Origin: Sandaracinaceae bacterium
GTDB taxonomy: Bacteria > Myxococcota_A > Polyangia > Polyangiales > JADJQN01
NCBI GenBank assembly: GCA_016712745.1
Contig: JADJQN010000001.1
Span: forward strand, 1,612,001 to 1,676,000
Direction of reading: 5' to 3'
DNA: 64,000 bases
Below the pieces are notes generated by a model, which made no database searches, was not told the origin of the DNA, and worked only from the letters and a program-made list of their open reading frames with translations. The position numbers and the translations under genes are program-made. This document shows, in pieces, positions 16,275 to 24,442 of this stretch; the stretch's first letter is position 1, and each line of letters opens with the position of its first letter.

Positions 16275-17327
16275 TCAGTCGAGATCTTCGAGCGCGGCGT
16301 CTTGCAACGACAGACACTCTGGGGCGAAGACCCGCGAGCTGCTGAGCTCGGGCTGAGCGACTTCTGGGTCGCACGAGACGCATTGGATGTCCGAGTCGGT
16401 AGCGACCACATTTGCGGCTTCGCAAAGGGCGCTGAAACTCATGCGCACGTCGTTCATAACCACTTTGTTCTCACTGCCTGGCGCAAGCGCGCTCGATGCG
16501 ATTCGCATGCTCGCAAACTCCGCCGCGCCTCGAACGCGCGAGCCGTTGATTGACCCTCCGCGAAAGAGCAGAGGTTCTTCGCACTCTGCGAATTCACTAG
16601 TCTCGAACGTCGCGTTGACGAATTGCAGTGCCTGGCAGCGGTGAAACCGTGCGCGCTCGAATCGCGTCGAGACAATACTTGCGGTCCCGGCGGCGAGCTC
16701 TGTGTTTCGAAACGAGCCGCCAGCAGTCAGCAGGTCACCCGCTGCGATGCGCGAGTCAAGAAAGCTATCTGCGTCAAGGATCAACACCGGCGCATCGAGG
16801 ACCGCGTCCTGGGCGCTGACCCGTGAGAGGCGGACCTCACTTGCGCCCTTCGCTCGCACGGCGAGTTTGGCGGCCCACGCATCTTCGATCAGAATCGCGC
16901 GCCCCTCCTCGTGCGGATCGGAAGCGATCATCACGTCGTCGAGCTGGCTGTCGCCCACGATCTCAAGCCGCACATTCTCTCCCAGTACGATCACCACGTG
17001 CGTGAGGTCTGCATGGGCGAGCCGCAAGGTGGCATTCTGAGATGCACTCACTACGAAGCGCGTGTCGCGCCACGAAACATCGGACAGCGTCTCAGTGCCT
17101 GTGAGTACCATTTCTATTTCGCGCTCCGAGTCGCGCGCAAAATCGCCATCGCCAATCGGGGCCAGGTCCAGCGGCAGCGTGATTCCGGTGCAGTCAACTT
17201 CGACTGGTTCGCAGGTGGCCGGCTCAGGGCTCACCTGAATTCCAACCACCGGCGCGGCGATGCACCCGCTAAGAATCCCCGTGAGCATGCCTGCGATCGC
17301 AGAGAGTGGTGGCGAGAGCTGCTTCAT
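16275..17327 (-). CDS. lipoprotein with beta-helix-like repeats
   Basis: The 350-residue protein has a signal peptide and lipobox GILSGC (Cys22). The mature region, from about residue 80 to 300, alternates short hydrophobic and polar steps (VVIVLGENVRLEIVGDSQLD, LQFVNATFETSEFAEC) that resemble pentapeptide or right-handed beta-helix coils, although strict A(D/N)LxX spacing is not kept. A Cys-rich end (CVSCDPE, APEC) closes it. I recognise no enzyme motif. Its ATG at 17327 overlaps the stop of the OmpA-like gene by four bases, so the two are coupled. The OmpA domain probably anchors to peptidoglycan near this outer-membrane lipoprotein. Confidence 0.65.
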   Translation of the reverse strand: MKQLSPPLSAIAGMLTGILSGCIAAPVVGIQVSPEPATCEPVEVDCTGITLPLDLAPIGDGDFARDSEREIEMVLTGTETLSDVSWRDTRFVVSASQNATLRLAHADLTHVVIVLGENVRLEIVGDSQLDDVMIASDPHEEGRAILIEDAWAAKLAVRAKGASEVRLSRVSAQDAVLDAPVLILDADSFLDSRIAAGDLLTAGGSFRNTELAAGTASIVSTRFERARFHRCQALQFVNATFETSEFAECEEPLLFRGGSINGSRVRGAAEFASMRIASSALAPGSENKVVMNDVRMSFSALCEAANVVATDSDIQCVSCDPEVAQPELSSSRVFAPECLSLQDAALEDLD

Positions 17328-18418
17328 TGCTCCGCCTCGGCCCCACTGCCGCCGGCGTTTTGAATACGTTCGACTCGAAAGGTCACTCGTCGGTTTATTT
17401 GTCGCGTGCGCTCGCTCTCACCGTCTTCGAGTGGTCGCCCTTCTCCATGTGCCTCAACGCTGAGGCGCCTGCCCTCGATCCCGTGCGCGATCAGCCAGTC
17501 GCGAACAGTGCTCGCACGCGCGAGTGATAGTTCTCGATTCAATTGCTGGTCCCCGCGGCCGTCTGCGTGCCCTTCCACGACCACGGGTTCCGTCATCTCC
17601 GCGATCAACTCGCGCGCCGTATGCAACGCGACTTCTCCGGCGGGCAGAAGGTGCGACGACCCGGTCGCGAACAAGACCGGGGGTATGAGCAAGACTTCCT
17701 GTCGCTGCGCACGCGGGAGCGCTTGATCGAGCAAGCGCGCAAGCGCGGCATCATCCGGGGGTGGAATGGAGTGGTGCTCGAGAGGTGGAGTCGTGACCAC
17801 GCGCACCGTGCGCTCGCGCTCAATGCGCTGAACGTTACGCGGCGGCGGCGAAGGAGTGAGCTCCGGATGCCAGGCAAGAAATACCGCGCACGTTAGAAAG
17901 CGCGCATCCGTCGAATAGAACTGATCGTTGGGCCACAGGACCTGATCGAAGATCAGCTCCGGTCCCATTGTTAGAGTTTCGCTAACGGCGAAGCCGAGTC
18001 CAAGCGCCGCGTCCAGCGAAGGTACGACGTGCGGCCCCGTCCATGCAGCGTTCACATGCGCAGACACTTCCAACCGCGCCCATCGTCCTGGCAACGCGAC
18101 CGCCAAGCGCGTTCCAAGCCCAAGCTCGGTCATCCCGCCGTTGAGATTCTCGTTGCTGGCGACGAAGTAGCTACCGGAAACGCGCGCTTCAATCCCGAGA
18201 GCGTCCGCGAAACCGTACGATGCGATTGCGGCGCCACTCACGCCTGTGCCATTCAATCCCATCCATGAGCGCTGGTCGGAACTCAGCATCGCGCCCACGC
18301 CCGTCGACGCGCGAAGTGAGAGGCGGCGCTCCTGGCCGGACGCCTTCGCCAACGGCGCGGCCATAGCGAGTACGAACGCCACTTTGAAGAGAGGTAGAAT
18401 CCGAGGCGGGCGGGGCAC
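17324..18418 (-). CDS. OmpA-family outer membrane protein
   Basis: This 364-residue protein has a signal peptide (cleavage near AKASGQ), an N-terminal beta-barrel-like region (about residues 30-185) and a C-terminal OmpA/MotB peptidoglycan-binding domain (about 240-355). The latter carries LFATGSSHLL, VVEGHADGRGDQQLNRELS, LARASTVRDWLIAHGI and NRRVTFRVE; the conserved Asp and Arg that hold diaminopimelate are in GHADGRGD and NRRV. The start appears to be GTG at 18418. A proline-rich tether (LTPSPPPRN) separates the domains. It heads a two-gene operon with the beta-helix-like lipoprotein and probably links the outer membrane to the cell wall. Confidence 0.85.
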   Translation of the reverse strand: MPRPPRILPLFKVAFVLAMAAPLAKASGQERRLSLRASTGVGAMLSSDQRSWMGLNGTGVSGAAIASYGFADALGIEARVSGSYFVASNENLNGGMTELGLGTRLAVALPGRWARLEVSAHVNAAWTGPHVVPSLDAALGLGFAVSETLTMGPELIFDQVLWPNDQFYSTDARFLTCAVFLAWHPELTPSPPPRNVQRIERERTVRVVTTPPLEHHSIPPPDDAALARLLDQALPRAQRQEVLLIPPVLFATGSSHLLPAGEVALHTARELIAEMTEPVVVEGHADGRGDQQLNRELSLARASTVRDWLIAHGIEGRRLSVEAHGEGRPLEDGESERTRQINRRVTFRVERIQNAGGSGAEAEQ

Positions 18419-18751
18419 GAAGGTGAGTCGTTTGGAGGGCCACGAATTTCTATTCGGCGCTCAATAAGGCGTCGCGATCTTCAAAAATGCCTTGCTAGTC
18501 GCAGTTTGGAAGGCGCGGACTCGCGAGCTTCGCAGCCGACTTGCGCGAGCGCCCGACTCCTGGGAAAGTGGCCCCGTTCTTTTCAGAAATGGCAGGAACA
18601 CGTTCTAGGGTTCGCTCCGGTTTTCTCGCTCGTCGTTCGTCTCTCGATCGTCTGCGGGTTCGGTGTCGGGTTCAAGCAACGCAAGGCAGCTCGATACTCC
18701 TGGATTCAAGTGAGCCCCGGAAGTCGAGTAAATCGAAAGACGGATAACATC
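18419..18751 (+). other. 333-bp gene-free leader region of the RRM gene
   Basis: No open frame with a credible start is present. The region separates the divergent OmpA-like and RRM genes and must hold both promoters, but I see no convincing -35/-10 pair. The length upstream of the RNA-binding-protein gene would allow a long structured 5' leader. Confidence 0.4.
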
Positions 18752-19111
18752 ATGGCAGAAAACAAACTCTACGTAGGCAACCTCCCGTTTAGCACCAGCG
18801 AAGAAGACTTGACCGCACAGTTCGGTCAGTACGGCACCGTTCAGCGTGCAACGCTCGTGACCGATCGCGAAACGGGTCGCTCACGCGGCTTCGCGTTCGT
18901 CGAAATGGCGAGCGATGCAGACGCGAAGGCAGCCATCGAAGCTCTCGACGGCCAGCAAATGGGCGGACGTCAGCTTCAGGTCAACATTGCTCGTCCCCGT
19001 GAAGATCGCGGCGGCGGCGGTGGCGGCGGTGGCTACGGCGGCGGCGGCGGTGGCCGTGGCGGCGGAGGCGGCGGTCGTGGCGGCGGCGGTGGTGGCGGCG
19101 GTCGCTGGTAG
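18752..19111 (+). CDS. RRM RNA-binding protein with glycine-rich tail
   Basis: The 119-residue protein starts at ATG 18752. A single RNA recognition motif occupies residues 4-82: RNP2 is LYVGNL and RNP1 is RGFAFVEM, both with the aromatic residues that stack on RNA bases. The last 35 residues are almost pure glycine interrupted by Arg and Tyr. That composition is typical of bacterial and cyanobacterial Rbp proteins, which act in cold adaptation and mRNA handling. A strong intrinsic terminator directly follows, so it is monocistronic. The GGC-rich tail repeats make antisense open frames that are not real genes. Confidence 0.93.
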   Translation: MAENKLYVGNLPFSTSEEDLTAQFGQYGTVQRATLVTDRETGRSRGFAFVEMASDADAKAAIEALDGQQMGGRQLQVNIARPREDRGGGGGGGGYGGGGGGRGGGGGGRGGGGGGGGRW

Positions 19112-19134
19112 ACTGTTCCCCTCGCTGTAAAACG

Positions 19135-19170
19135 AAACGCCGTCTTCTTCGGAAGGCGGCGTTTTTCTTT
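19135..19170 (+). terminator. intrinsic terminator after RRM gene
   Basis: A 13-bp stem (AAACGCCGTCTTC at 19135-19147 with GAAGGCGGCGTTT at 19152-19164, one G-T pair) closes a TTCG tetraloop and runs into TTTTTCTTT. It is the clearest rho-independent terminator in the window. Confidence 0.92.
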
Positions 19171-19306
19171 AACCTGTTCTCGCGCGACGGTAGGAAAGCG
19201 GCGGCGCGCGCGTTCTCAGTCGCAGCGGGCGGCGCGCAATGTCCAACGCTCTGCCAGAACGTGTACACTCTCGCGCGCGTCCGAATCAGCCGCACTGTGA
19301 GGTCAA

Positions 19307-19753
19307 ATGTACCGACAAGCATCGAGAGTATGTCCGGGTTGCAGCGCACCGATGGAAACGCGTTCTATTTCCACAAGCGACGGTCCATACATCGAGATCG
19401 ACGTGTGCAGTGAATGCCGCGGCTACTACTTCGACTTCGACGATGGTGAGCCAAGCAACATCGCGCGTGCGCTCATGAGCAAGGTGACGATCACAGTAGC
19501 GGAGCGGCACACCCATCCGAATGCGCCGCGCTGTCCCGACTGCCAAGTTGCGATGGAGTGGATGGACTATCTCAAGGAAGGACCCGTCGTCGCACGCTGC
19601 GGCGAGTGCATGAGCCTGTTCGTGCCTGACGATTGCATGGCTGACCTAGCCCGTGTCGGCATCGAGCATGCCGATGCTGCAACTCGGTCACTGTTCGAGA
19701 GTATCGAGCACGCGCTCACGAAAAGGGGACCGTCCTCGGACGCACCCAACTGA
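19307..19753 (+). CDS. double zinc-ribbon protein (zf-TFIIB-like)
   Basis: The 148-residue protein holds two four-cysteine zinc ribbons: CPGC...CSEC (about residues 9-37) and CPDC...CGEC (about 75-102). The first is followed by the RGYYFDFDDGE segment, akin to the RGxWLDxGEL of TFIIB-type zinc-finger proteins common in Proteobacteria and Myxococcota. There is no signal peptide, so it is cytoplasmic. Partners and function are unknown; nucleic-acid or protein binding is inferred from the fold. It ends 11 bp from the convergent ferritin-like gene. Confidence 0.75.
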   Translation: MYRQASRVCPGCSAPMETRSISTSDGPYIEIDVCSECRGYYFDFDDGEPSNIARALMSKVTITVAERHTHPNAPRCPDCQVAMEWMDYLKEGPVVARCGECMSLFVPDDCMADLARVGIEHADAATRSLFESIEHALTKRGPSSDAPN

Positions 19754-19764
19754 GTGCTCACCCG

Positions 19765-20547
19765 TTACTGCGCAGTCGCGCGATAACGCAGACGCTCTTT
19801 CCAAGCGCGCGCAGCGTCGAGTCCCACAGCTTCGAAACCTGGAATGATCACGTCGCGAATCGTTTCGAAGAAAAGCAGGCGGGCGTCGCCACCGTCGCAC
19901 AGGCCAAGCTCCGCGCCTTCAGCCGGCGGCTTCGAATCAAGCGGAAGGTGCGCGAGTTCGTGTCGCTCGAGGTGCTCGAACGCGACAGCAAGATATTTCG
20001 TCAGCCGTGCCTTCGCCTCCGCGTCGAGCGTCGGCACGAGCGTCTGCACGAGGCGCCAGCCAAAACGCGCGTGCCCCACTTCGTCAGACCAGATCCCCGT
20101 GAGTAACTCGCGCAATGGCCCGTCCGGCATTTCTAGGCGTTCCGCGCCAATGAGCGCGACAGCCACCGTCTCGCTCATGCACGAGATGCTGAGCAGGTTG
20201 CGTAGAAGCCCCTCGAGCTCGCTCACGTCCTTGTGCAATGGATAGGCGTGTTCTTCTTTGTGTGGTGCAAGCGCTGCTCCACCAAGTGCTTCGACTACGG
20301 CTCCGCACAAAACACCGTGCTGGCGTTCTTCGGCCGCAAACGCTTCGACTTCGGCGACGAGCGCCGGGTCGAGATTCGCACGCTGCGCGTGCGCGGCCAA
20401 GCCTTCGAATACCTTTGCCGACGAGTACTCGTTGATCATGCGCCCACGCCAGGTGGCGATGGCGGCGTCTCGCAGCTGCGGAAGCTGCGGCAGCTCCACG
20501 TGCACCGCGCGTGACAAGGCGCTCAGGTCGATTGTTTGCGCGCTCAC
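19765..20547 (-). CDS. ferritin-like diiron-domain protein
   Basis: Starting at the GTG at 20547, which overlaps the TGA of the upstream lipoprotein (GTGA), the protein has 260 residues. Four-helix-bundle diiron ligands are visible: the Glu/His-bearing EYSSAKVFEGLAAHA helix, AEERQHG (ExxH) near 75, a Glu in SCMSETVAV near 128, and DEVGHARFGW (ExxH) near 155-164. This is the pattern of ferritin-like carboxylate-bridged proteins such as the DUF455/rubrerythrin-type families. Iron-dependent oxidase or peroxide-scavenging activity is plausible but not shown. It has no signal peptide, so coupling to a secreted lipoprotein is odd. Confidence 0.72.
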   Translation of the reverse strand: MSAQTIDLSALSRAVHVELPQLPQLRDAAIATWRGRMINEYSSAKVFEGLAAHAQRANLDPALVAEVEAFAAEERQHGVLCGAVVEALGGAALAPHKEEHAYPLHKDVSELEGLLRNLLSISCMSETVAVALIGAERLEMPDGPLRELLTGIWSDEVGHARFGWRLVQTLVPTLDAEAKARLTKYLAVAFEHLERHELAHLPLDSKPPAEGAELGLCDGGDARLLFFETIRDVIIPGFEAVGLDAARAWKERLRYRATAQ

Positions 20548-21053
20548 GCGAGTACCTCGGTCGGCATCGCGGGAGGCATCGGCGGTCCCCACGGTGTGCA
20601 CGAGCCAAGGCTTTCCCAGTTCAGCACGGTGCCGCAGCAGTAGCTGCGGAGGTTTTCATCCTCCCAGTTGCCCCACGTGGTTCCATCACCGTCGATGAAC
20701 GCTTGCACGTCGGTGCAGCACTGGGTGTCGCCCGGTCGCGCGGGCACCACAACGGCTGGATCGGCAGACGCGAGGTACGCCGAGAGGTCTGCGATGCAGG
20801 CGTTGACGGTGGGCCCGCCATCGACCGATCCATCGCGCCCTTCAAGACCAAGATCGGCCCAGAGATCGGCATCTGCGCCGCCATCCGCAACGAACGCGTC
20901 GAGGGCAGTCGCGTCCAGCGCGGCGGCGTCACGCTCGCCTGCATCCGCCATGATTAGCGGATCGGTATGCGCATTGGCGCATCCTGCCATCGTCAAAGTA
21001 AGAGCAAGCTTTTGCGCAGCACGTAGTGCTTGGCGCCTAATTTCAGGAGTCAT
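20544..21053 (-). CDS. lipoprotein coupled to ferritin-like gene
   Basis: The 169-residue protein has a lipobox LTMAGC (Cys24), a low-complexity Asp/Ala-rich linker (about residues 35-80), and a compact C-terminal domain with six cysteines (NACIADL, TQCCTDV, SYCCGTV, GSCTPWG) and several tryptophans. The paired CC motifs suggest a disulphide-rich periplasmic or surface domain. I do not recognise the family. The stop overlaps the ferritin-like gene's GTG, and the pair forms a two-gene operon divergent from the EamA transporter gene. Confidence 0.65.
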   Translation of the reverse strand: MTPEIRRQALRAAQKLALTLTMAGCANAHTDPLIMADAGERDAAALDATALDAFVADGGADADLWADLGLEGRDGSVDGGPTVNACIADLSAYLASADPAVVVPARPGDTQCCTDVQAFIDGDGTTWGNWEDENLRSYCCGTVLNWESLGSCTPWGPPMPPAMPTEVLA

Positions 21054-21183
21054 TCTTCACCTCCACTCTCACAATGACCCGGAACATGCATGCGCACTAT
21101 CGGTATTGTTCAAACAGTACTATGTCGCTCAGCCGCATAGTGATTTGAGGCTGCAGAGTGCTGTGCTCGTGTATCGTGCCGCG

Positions 21184-22023
21184 GTGGACGCTGCAGGGTT
21201 GATGGCGCTTTTCTCAGGCGTGTTTCACGCAGGCTGGAATGTGATCGCGAAACGGTCGCTCGAGCCGCGCGGCGCTGCGCTCGCGATTCTAACTGCGGAC
21301 TTCGTGATCATGGGCTTCGTCACGCCTTTCGTGCCGCACGCGATCACGTGGTCTGCGGTTCCCTGGATTGCACTCGCAGCCATCGGGGAAGCGGGCTACG
21401 TGGTGTCACTTGGAATCGCGCTGAGCAAAGGCGACCTCGGCGTCACCTACGGAGTGTCTAGAAGCGTCGCATTGCTCGCCGTATGGCCACTTGGCTACAT
21501 CATTTTTCATGACGTTCCGTCGAGCGCGGCGTGGGTTGCGACCGGATTTCTTTGCGTCGGCATGTTGCTTTGTCAGCCGCGCAGTAGCGATACGAAGAAG
21601 AGCTTGATGTCATGGCCCTGGACAATCGCGACCGGGCTTTTCGTGGGCGTCTATCACACGGCATACAAGGGATCGGTGCACGCCGGCGCAGACGCGATTA
21701 CTACGTTCACGGGGTCAATCGCGATCGCCGTGCCGTTGCTCTGGCTTATCGCGCCACGTGAAGTTCAAAGAAGCGCCACGAATGTCGTGCGCACCCAATG
21801 GCGAACTACGCTGCTTGCGGGTGTGATGAGCACGGCGTCCTTTGTGCTTGCGGTACTCGCGCTCTCGATGACGCAATCCGGGCGTGTACTTGGCCTGCGC
21901 AATGGCTCTATCGGCTACGCCGCACTGTTTGCGCTTTGGCTGGGCGAACGCCCATCACAGCGGCAATGGCTTGGGCTGGCAACGCTCTTTGCCGGCGTGA
22001 TCGTTCTAGTAATTGCGGCCTAA
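21184..22023 (+). CDS. EamA/DMT-superfamily transporter
   Basis: From GTG 21184 the protein has 279 residues; ATG 21202 is an alternative start, and the open frame further upstream is antisense to the lipoprotein gene and has no transporter character. About nine to ten hydrophobic helices are visible in two five-helix halves. Each half shows EamA landmarks: a start near LMALFSGVFHAGWNVIAKRS and a second near TIATGLFVGVYHTAYKGSV. The C-terminal helix follows WLGERPSQRQWLG, the typical xxGExxxxxxxxG turn. Substrates of this group include amino acids, metabolites and drugs; none is indicated here. It is convergent with the LysR gene. Confidence 0.85.
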   Translation: MDAAGLMALFSGVFHAGWNVIAKRSLEPRGAALAILTADFVIMGFVTPFVPHAITWSAVPWIALAAIGEAGYVVSLGIALSKGDLGVTYGVSRSVALLAVWPLGYIIFHDVPSSAAWVATGFLCVGMLLCQPRSSDTKKSLMSWPWTIATGLFVGVYHTAYKGSVHAGADAITTFTGSIAIAVPLLWLIAPREVQRSATNVVRTQWRTTLLAGVMSTASFVLAVLALSMTQSGRVLGLRNGSIGYAALFALWLGERPSQRQWLGLATLFAGVIVLVIAA

Positions 22024-22037
22024 CGACGTCTAAAAAC

Positions 22038-22928
22038 CTAGCGAAGCGGAAGGGTCGAAAGTTGCTTCGCGAGTGCTTCGAACACTTCGCGTCTCGGACT
22101 GTCACGGCGGAATACGAGTCGAAAATAGTCGTGCAGCGGAGTAACACGCGGAAGCAGGCGCTGCAGCTTCTTCGCTTTCAAGTCGCCCGCGACGAGATAG
22201 ACGGGCAGTACCGCGACACCGGCCCCGAGCAGCGCGCGGCGACGGATCGCCTCGATCGTTCCTAAACGCACCGTGCGCGCAAAGCGCACGCCTTCGGGAA
22301 CGTCCAGAACGTCTTGCAGATAGCGGAAGAGCGAAAGGTTTGAATCGGTGTCGAGCAAGACGTGCCGCGCGAGATCCTTCACGCTCGCGCACGGAGTCTT
22401 GGTGAGTAGCTTCGGCGCGCCCACAAAGACATAGTCCTCGCGATGAATCGGGATGGCGTCTAAGCGCGCGTCCGAATTTCGCGCGGACGTAACGGCGCAA
22501 TCGGCTTGCAGCGACGCCACGCGAAACATCAGATCCGGGCCGGAGCCGAAATGCAGCTGCAACGCGAGGTAGGGGAAGGCCTTCGAAATAGAGTCGTACG
22601 CGGGTAAAAGCCAGCTCAGACCGAGCTCGTGACGGGTGCCAATGGTGAACTCAATCGGTGCGCTACTCGCATCACCCTTAACGACGCGAGCGCAGTCCTC
22701 GGCCGCTGCGATACATCGTTCGGCCACGGGAATAAGCGCCTGCCCTTCTCGCGAAAGACGCACGGACCGTGTGGTACGCAAGAAAAGAGGCGCTCCCAAC
22801 TGCTCCTCCAGCTGACGTATGCGCTGGCTGAATGCCGTGGGCGTGAGCGATACCGACCGCGAGGCCGCGCGAAAGTTCAAAAGACGCGCGGCCGCGAGGA
22901 AACAACGAAGCGACTCAAGAGAGGGCAT
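22038..22928 (-). CDS. LysR-family transcriptional regulator
   Basis: The 296-residue length is typical. The N-terminal winged helix-turn-helix spans residues 1-60 (LESLRCFLAAARLLNFRAA, LTPTAFSQRIRQLEEQLGAP, LFLRTTRSVRLSREG). The effector-binding domain follows from about 90 to 290 (FTIGTRHELGLSWLLPAYDS, LGAGVAVLPVYL). The target is unknown. It lies three bases downstream of rimK on the same strand, so it is probably the third cistron of a rimB-rimK-lysR unit. The convergent EamA transporter next door is another candidate target. Confidence 0.93.
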   Translation of the reverse strand: MPSLESLRCFLAAARLLNFRAASRSVSLTPTAFSQRIRQLEEQLGAPLFLRTTRSVRLSREGQALIPVAERCIAAAEDCARVVKGDASSAPIEFTIGTRHELGLSWLLPAYDSISKAFPYLALQLHFGSGPDLMFRVASLQADCAVTSARNSDARLDAIPIHREDYVFVGAPKLLTKTPCASVKDLARHVLLDTDSNLSLFRYLQDVLDVPEGVRFARTVRLGTIEAIRRRALLGAGVAVLPVYLVAGDLKAKKLQRLLPRVTPLHDYFRLVFRRDSPRREVFEALAKQLSTLPLR

Positions 22929-22931
22929 CGA

Positions 22932-23852
22932 TCAGTCCTTGAAAACCTGCGGTGGCTGCGGCTTCACGCTAGCACGCTTCTTCGCGCCCTTTTCCAGCGA
23001 AACCATGATGGCGCCGGCGACATCGACTTGCGTTGCACGCTCGATCCCTTCGAGTCCTGGAGAAGAGTTTACTTCCATGACCAATGGACCATCTTTGCCC
23101 TCGAGCATGTCCACGCCAGCGACGTCGAGGCCCATGATCTCGGCCGCGCGAATGGCAGTTCGCTCGTAGGTCGCGTCGAGTGTCAAGCGCTCGGCCGTTC
23201 CGCCTCGATGCACGTTGCTCCGAAACTCTTCGCCCTGCGCTTGTCGCCGCATCGCCGCAACCACGCGGCCTCCCACCACGAGCGCGCGTACGTCTTTGCC
23301 GCGACTCTCGCTGACGAATTTTTGAATGAGTACATTCTGACGAACGCTCTGCAGCGTCTCGACGATCGCCTCGGCGACCTTCGTCGACTCCGCAAGCATT
23401 ACGCCCACGCCCTGCGTACCTTCGACCAGCTTGATGATGACGGGTGCGCCGCCAATCATCTCGATTGCCGGCCGAACCCCCTTGGAGTTGCGCACAAATA
23501 CCGTTGGCGGGAAACCGATTTGAAAGCGACTTAGCACCTGCAAGCAACGCAGCTTGTCGCGCGACGCCGTGATCGCTTCCGACGTCGTGAGCGTGAAAAT
23601 ACCCATCTGCTCAAACTGACGAACGACCGCCGTTCCGAAGAATGTAACGGACGCGCCAATGCGTGGGATGACCGCGTCGTAAACGCTCAATGCGCGATCG
23701 TGATAGAAAAGCTGGGGCTGCCCCCGTTCGACCGACATCGCGAAGGCCAGCGTGTTGAGCACCTTAACATCGTGGCCGCGCGCGAGCGCAGCTTCGCGAA
23801 GGCGCTTGGTGCTGTAGGACCGGGGGCTGCGAGAAAGGATGGCGATTCTCAT
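22932..23852 (-). CDS. rimK: RimK-type alpha-L-glutamate ligase (ATP-grasp)
   Basis: The 306-residue protein matches RimK in length and order: MRIAILSRSPRSYSTKRL at the N-terminus, PRIGASVTFFGTAVVRQFE near 65-85, ATP-grasp DKLRCLQVLS, KLVEGTQGVGVML, IQKFVSESRGKDVRALVVG, and metal-binding MEVNSSPGLEGIE near 265-280. RimK adds glutamates to the C-terminus of ribosomal protein S6 and tunes translation. The start ATG at 23852 overlaps the stop of the RimB-like protease gene by four bases. RimA, the cyclic-nucleotide phosphodiesterase of the Pseudomonas rimABK operon, is not present in this window. Confidence 0.92.
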   Translation of the reverse strand: MRIAILSRSPRSYSTKRLREAALARGHDVKVLNTLAFAMSVERGQPQLFYHDRALSVYDAVIPRIGASVTFFGTAVVRQFEQMGIFTLTTSEAITASRDKLRCLQVLSRFQIGFPPTVFVRNSKGVRPAIEMIGGAPVIIKLVEGTQGVGVMLAESTKVAEAIVETLQSVRQNVLIQKFVSESRGKDVRALVVGGRVVAAMRRQAQGEEFRSNVHRGGTAERLTLDATYERTAIRAAEIMGLDVAGVDMLEGKDGPLVMEVNSSPGLEGIERATQVDVAGAIMVSLEKGAKKRASVKPQPPQVFKD

Positions 23853-24337
23853 CGGGCGACTTTGGCTTTCTTCTTCTTCTTCTTCCGAAGCGGACGAACG
23901 GTGGCGAGCGCTCGATGCCCCACATCAATCAAAAAATCCTTCTCCAAAGCCTTACGACCAAGGAGCATACGGAAGAGCATAGGTCCACGTGACGCCAAAC
24001 TCACCTCAATGAGCTTCTCAATCGACCCCAAACGGATGCATGCGTTCACAAAATAGCGCGTCTCCCGCGTCCCGCTGCTCGAGGTCACGTAGGCGCGGCG
24101 CACCACGGGCACCTCAATAGTCACGCGTCGATCGGTGAATTTGCGATGCAGAATCACATCGAAACGCACGCGCCCGCGCGATACCTCGGCGATATTGTCG
24201 ACGTGCAAGGCGCTCGTGCGCGCTCCGGTATCAACCTTCGCTTTGAGCCCCGTGATCTTCCACTCGGGAAAATCGATGTACTCGTTCCAGCCGATAACGA
24301 CGCGCTCTTTTTTAGATGTGTCTCGCGCCGAATCCAA
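23849..24337 (-). CDS. rimB: RimB-like retropepsin-type aspartic protease
   Basis: The 162-residue protein belongs to the family formerly labelled ATP-dependent zinc protease, now known to include the retropepsin-like RimB. The catalytic signature KVDTGARTSALHV places the active-site aspartate at Asp36 (DTG). WNEYIDFPEWKI, LVxR-type VPVVRRAYVTSSSGTRETR and MLLGRKALEKDFLIDV complete the single-lobed fold, which acts as a dimer. I chose TTG 24337 because GGGAG lies seven bases upstream; the frame is open to TTG 24400. RimB works with RimK in S6 glutamylation. The C-terminus is a lysine run, and the stop is inside the rimK start. Confidence 0.85.
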   Translation of the reverse strand: MDSARDTSKKERVVIGWNEYIDFPEWKITGLKAKVDTGARTSALHVDNIAEVSRGRVRFDVILHRKFTDRRVTIEVPVVRRAYVTSSSGTRETRYFVNACIRLGSIEKLIEVSLASRGPMLFRMLLGRKALEKDFLIDVGHRALATVRPLRKKKKKKAKVAR

Positions 24338-24442
24338 AGTTAGTCTCCCAAACCGGGCTTGAAGGGTAGCAAGCGTGTTCGGCGTAGCCCGGGAAATCAA
24401 GGCAGATCAACGCATCGGCGATCTCATGGTAATTTCGCGCGA

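Noticed and set aside
18981..19349. Arg/His-rich minus-strand open frame
   Set aside because: It is the antisense of the glycine-rich tail of the RRM protein and crosses a strong terminator.
21119..21141. ACTATG...CATAGT dyad before the EamA gene as a LysR operator
   Set aside because: Only 6 bp match, and the LysR gene is convergent on the far side of the transporter; too weak to list.
20668..21183. N-terminal extension of the EamA transporter
   Set aside because: The extra 170 residues are antisense to the lipoprotein gene and lack membrane segments.
22629..23534. 301-residue plus-strand open frame
   Set aside because: It crosses rimK and the lysR gene on the opposite strand, both of which are clearly recognised families.
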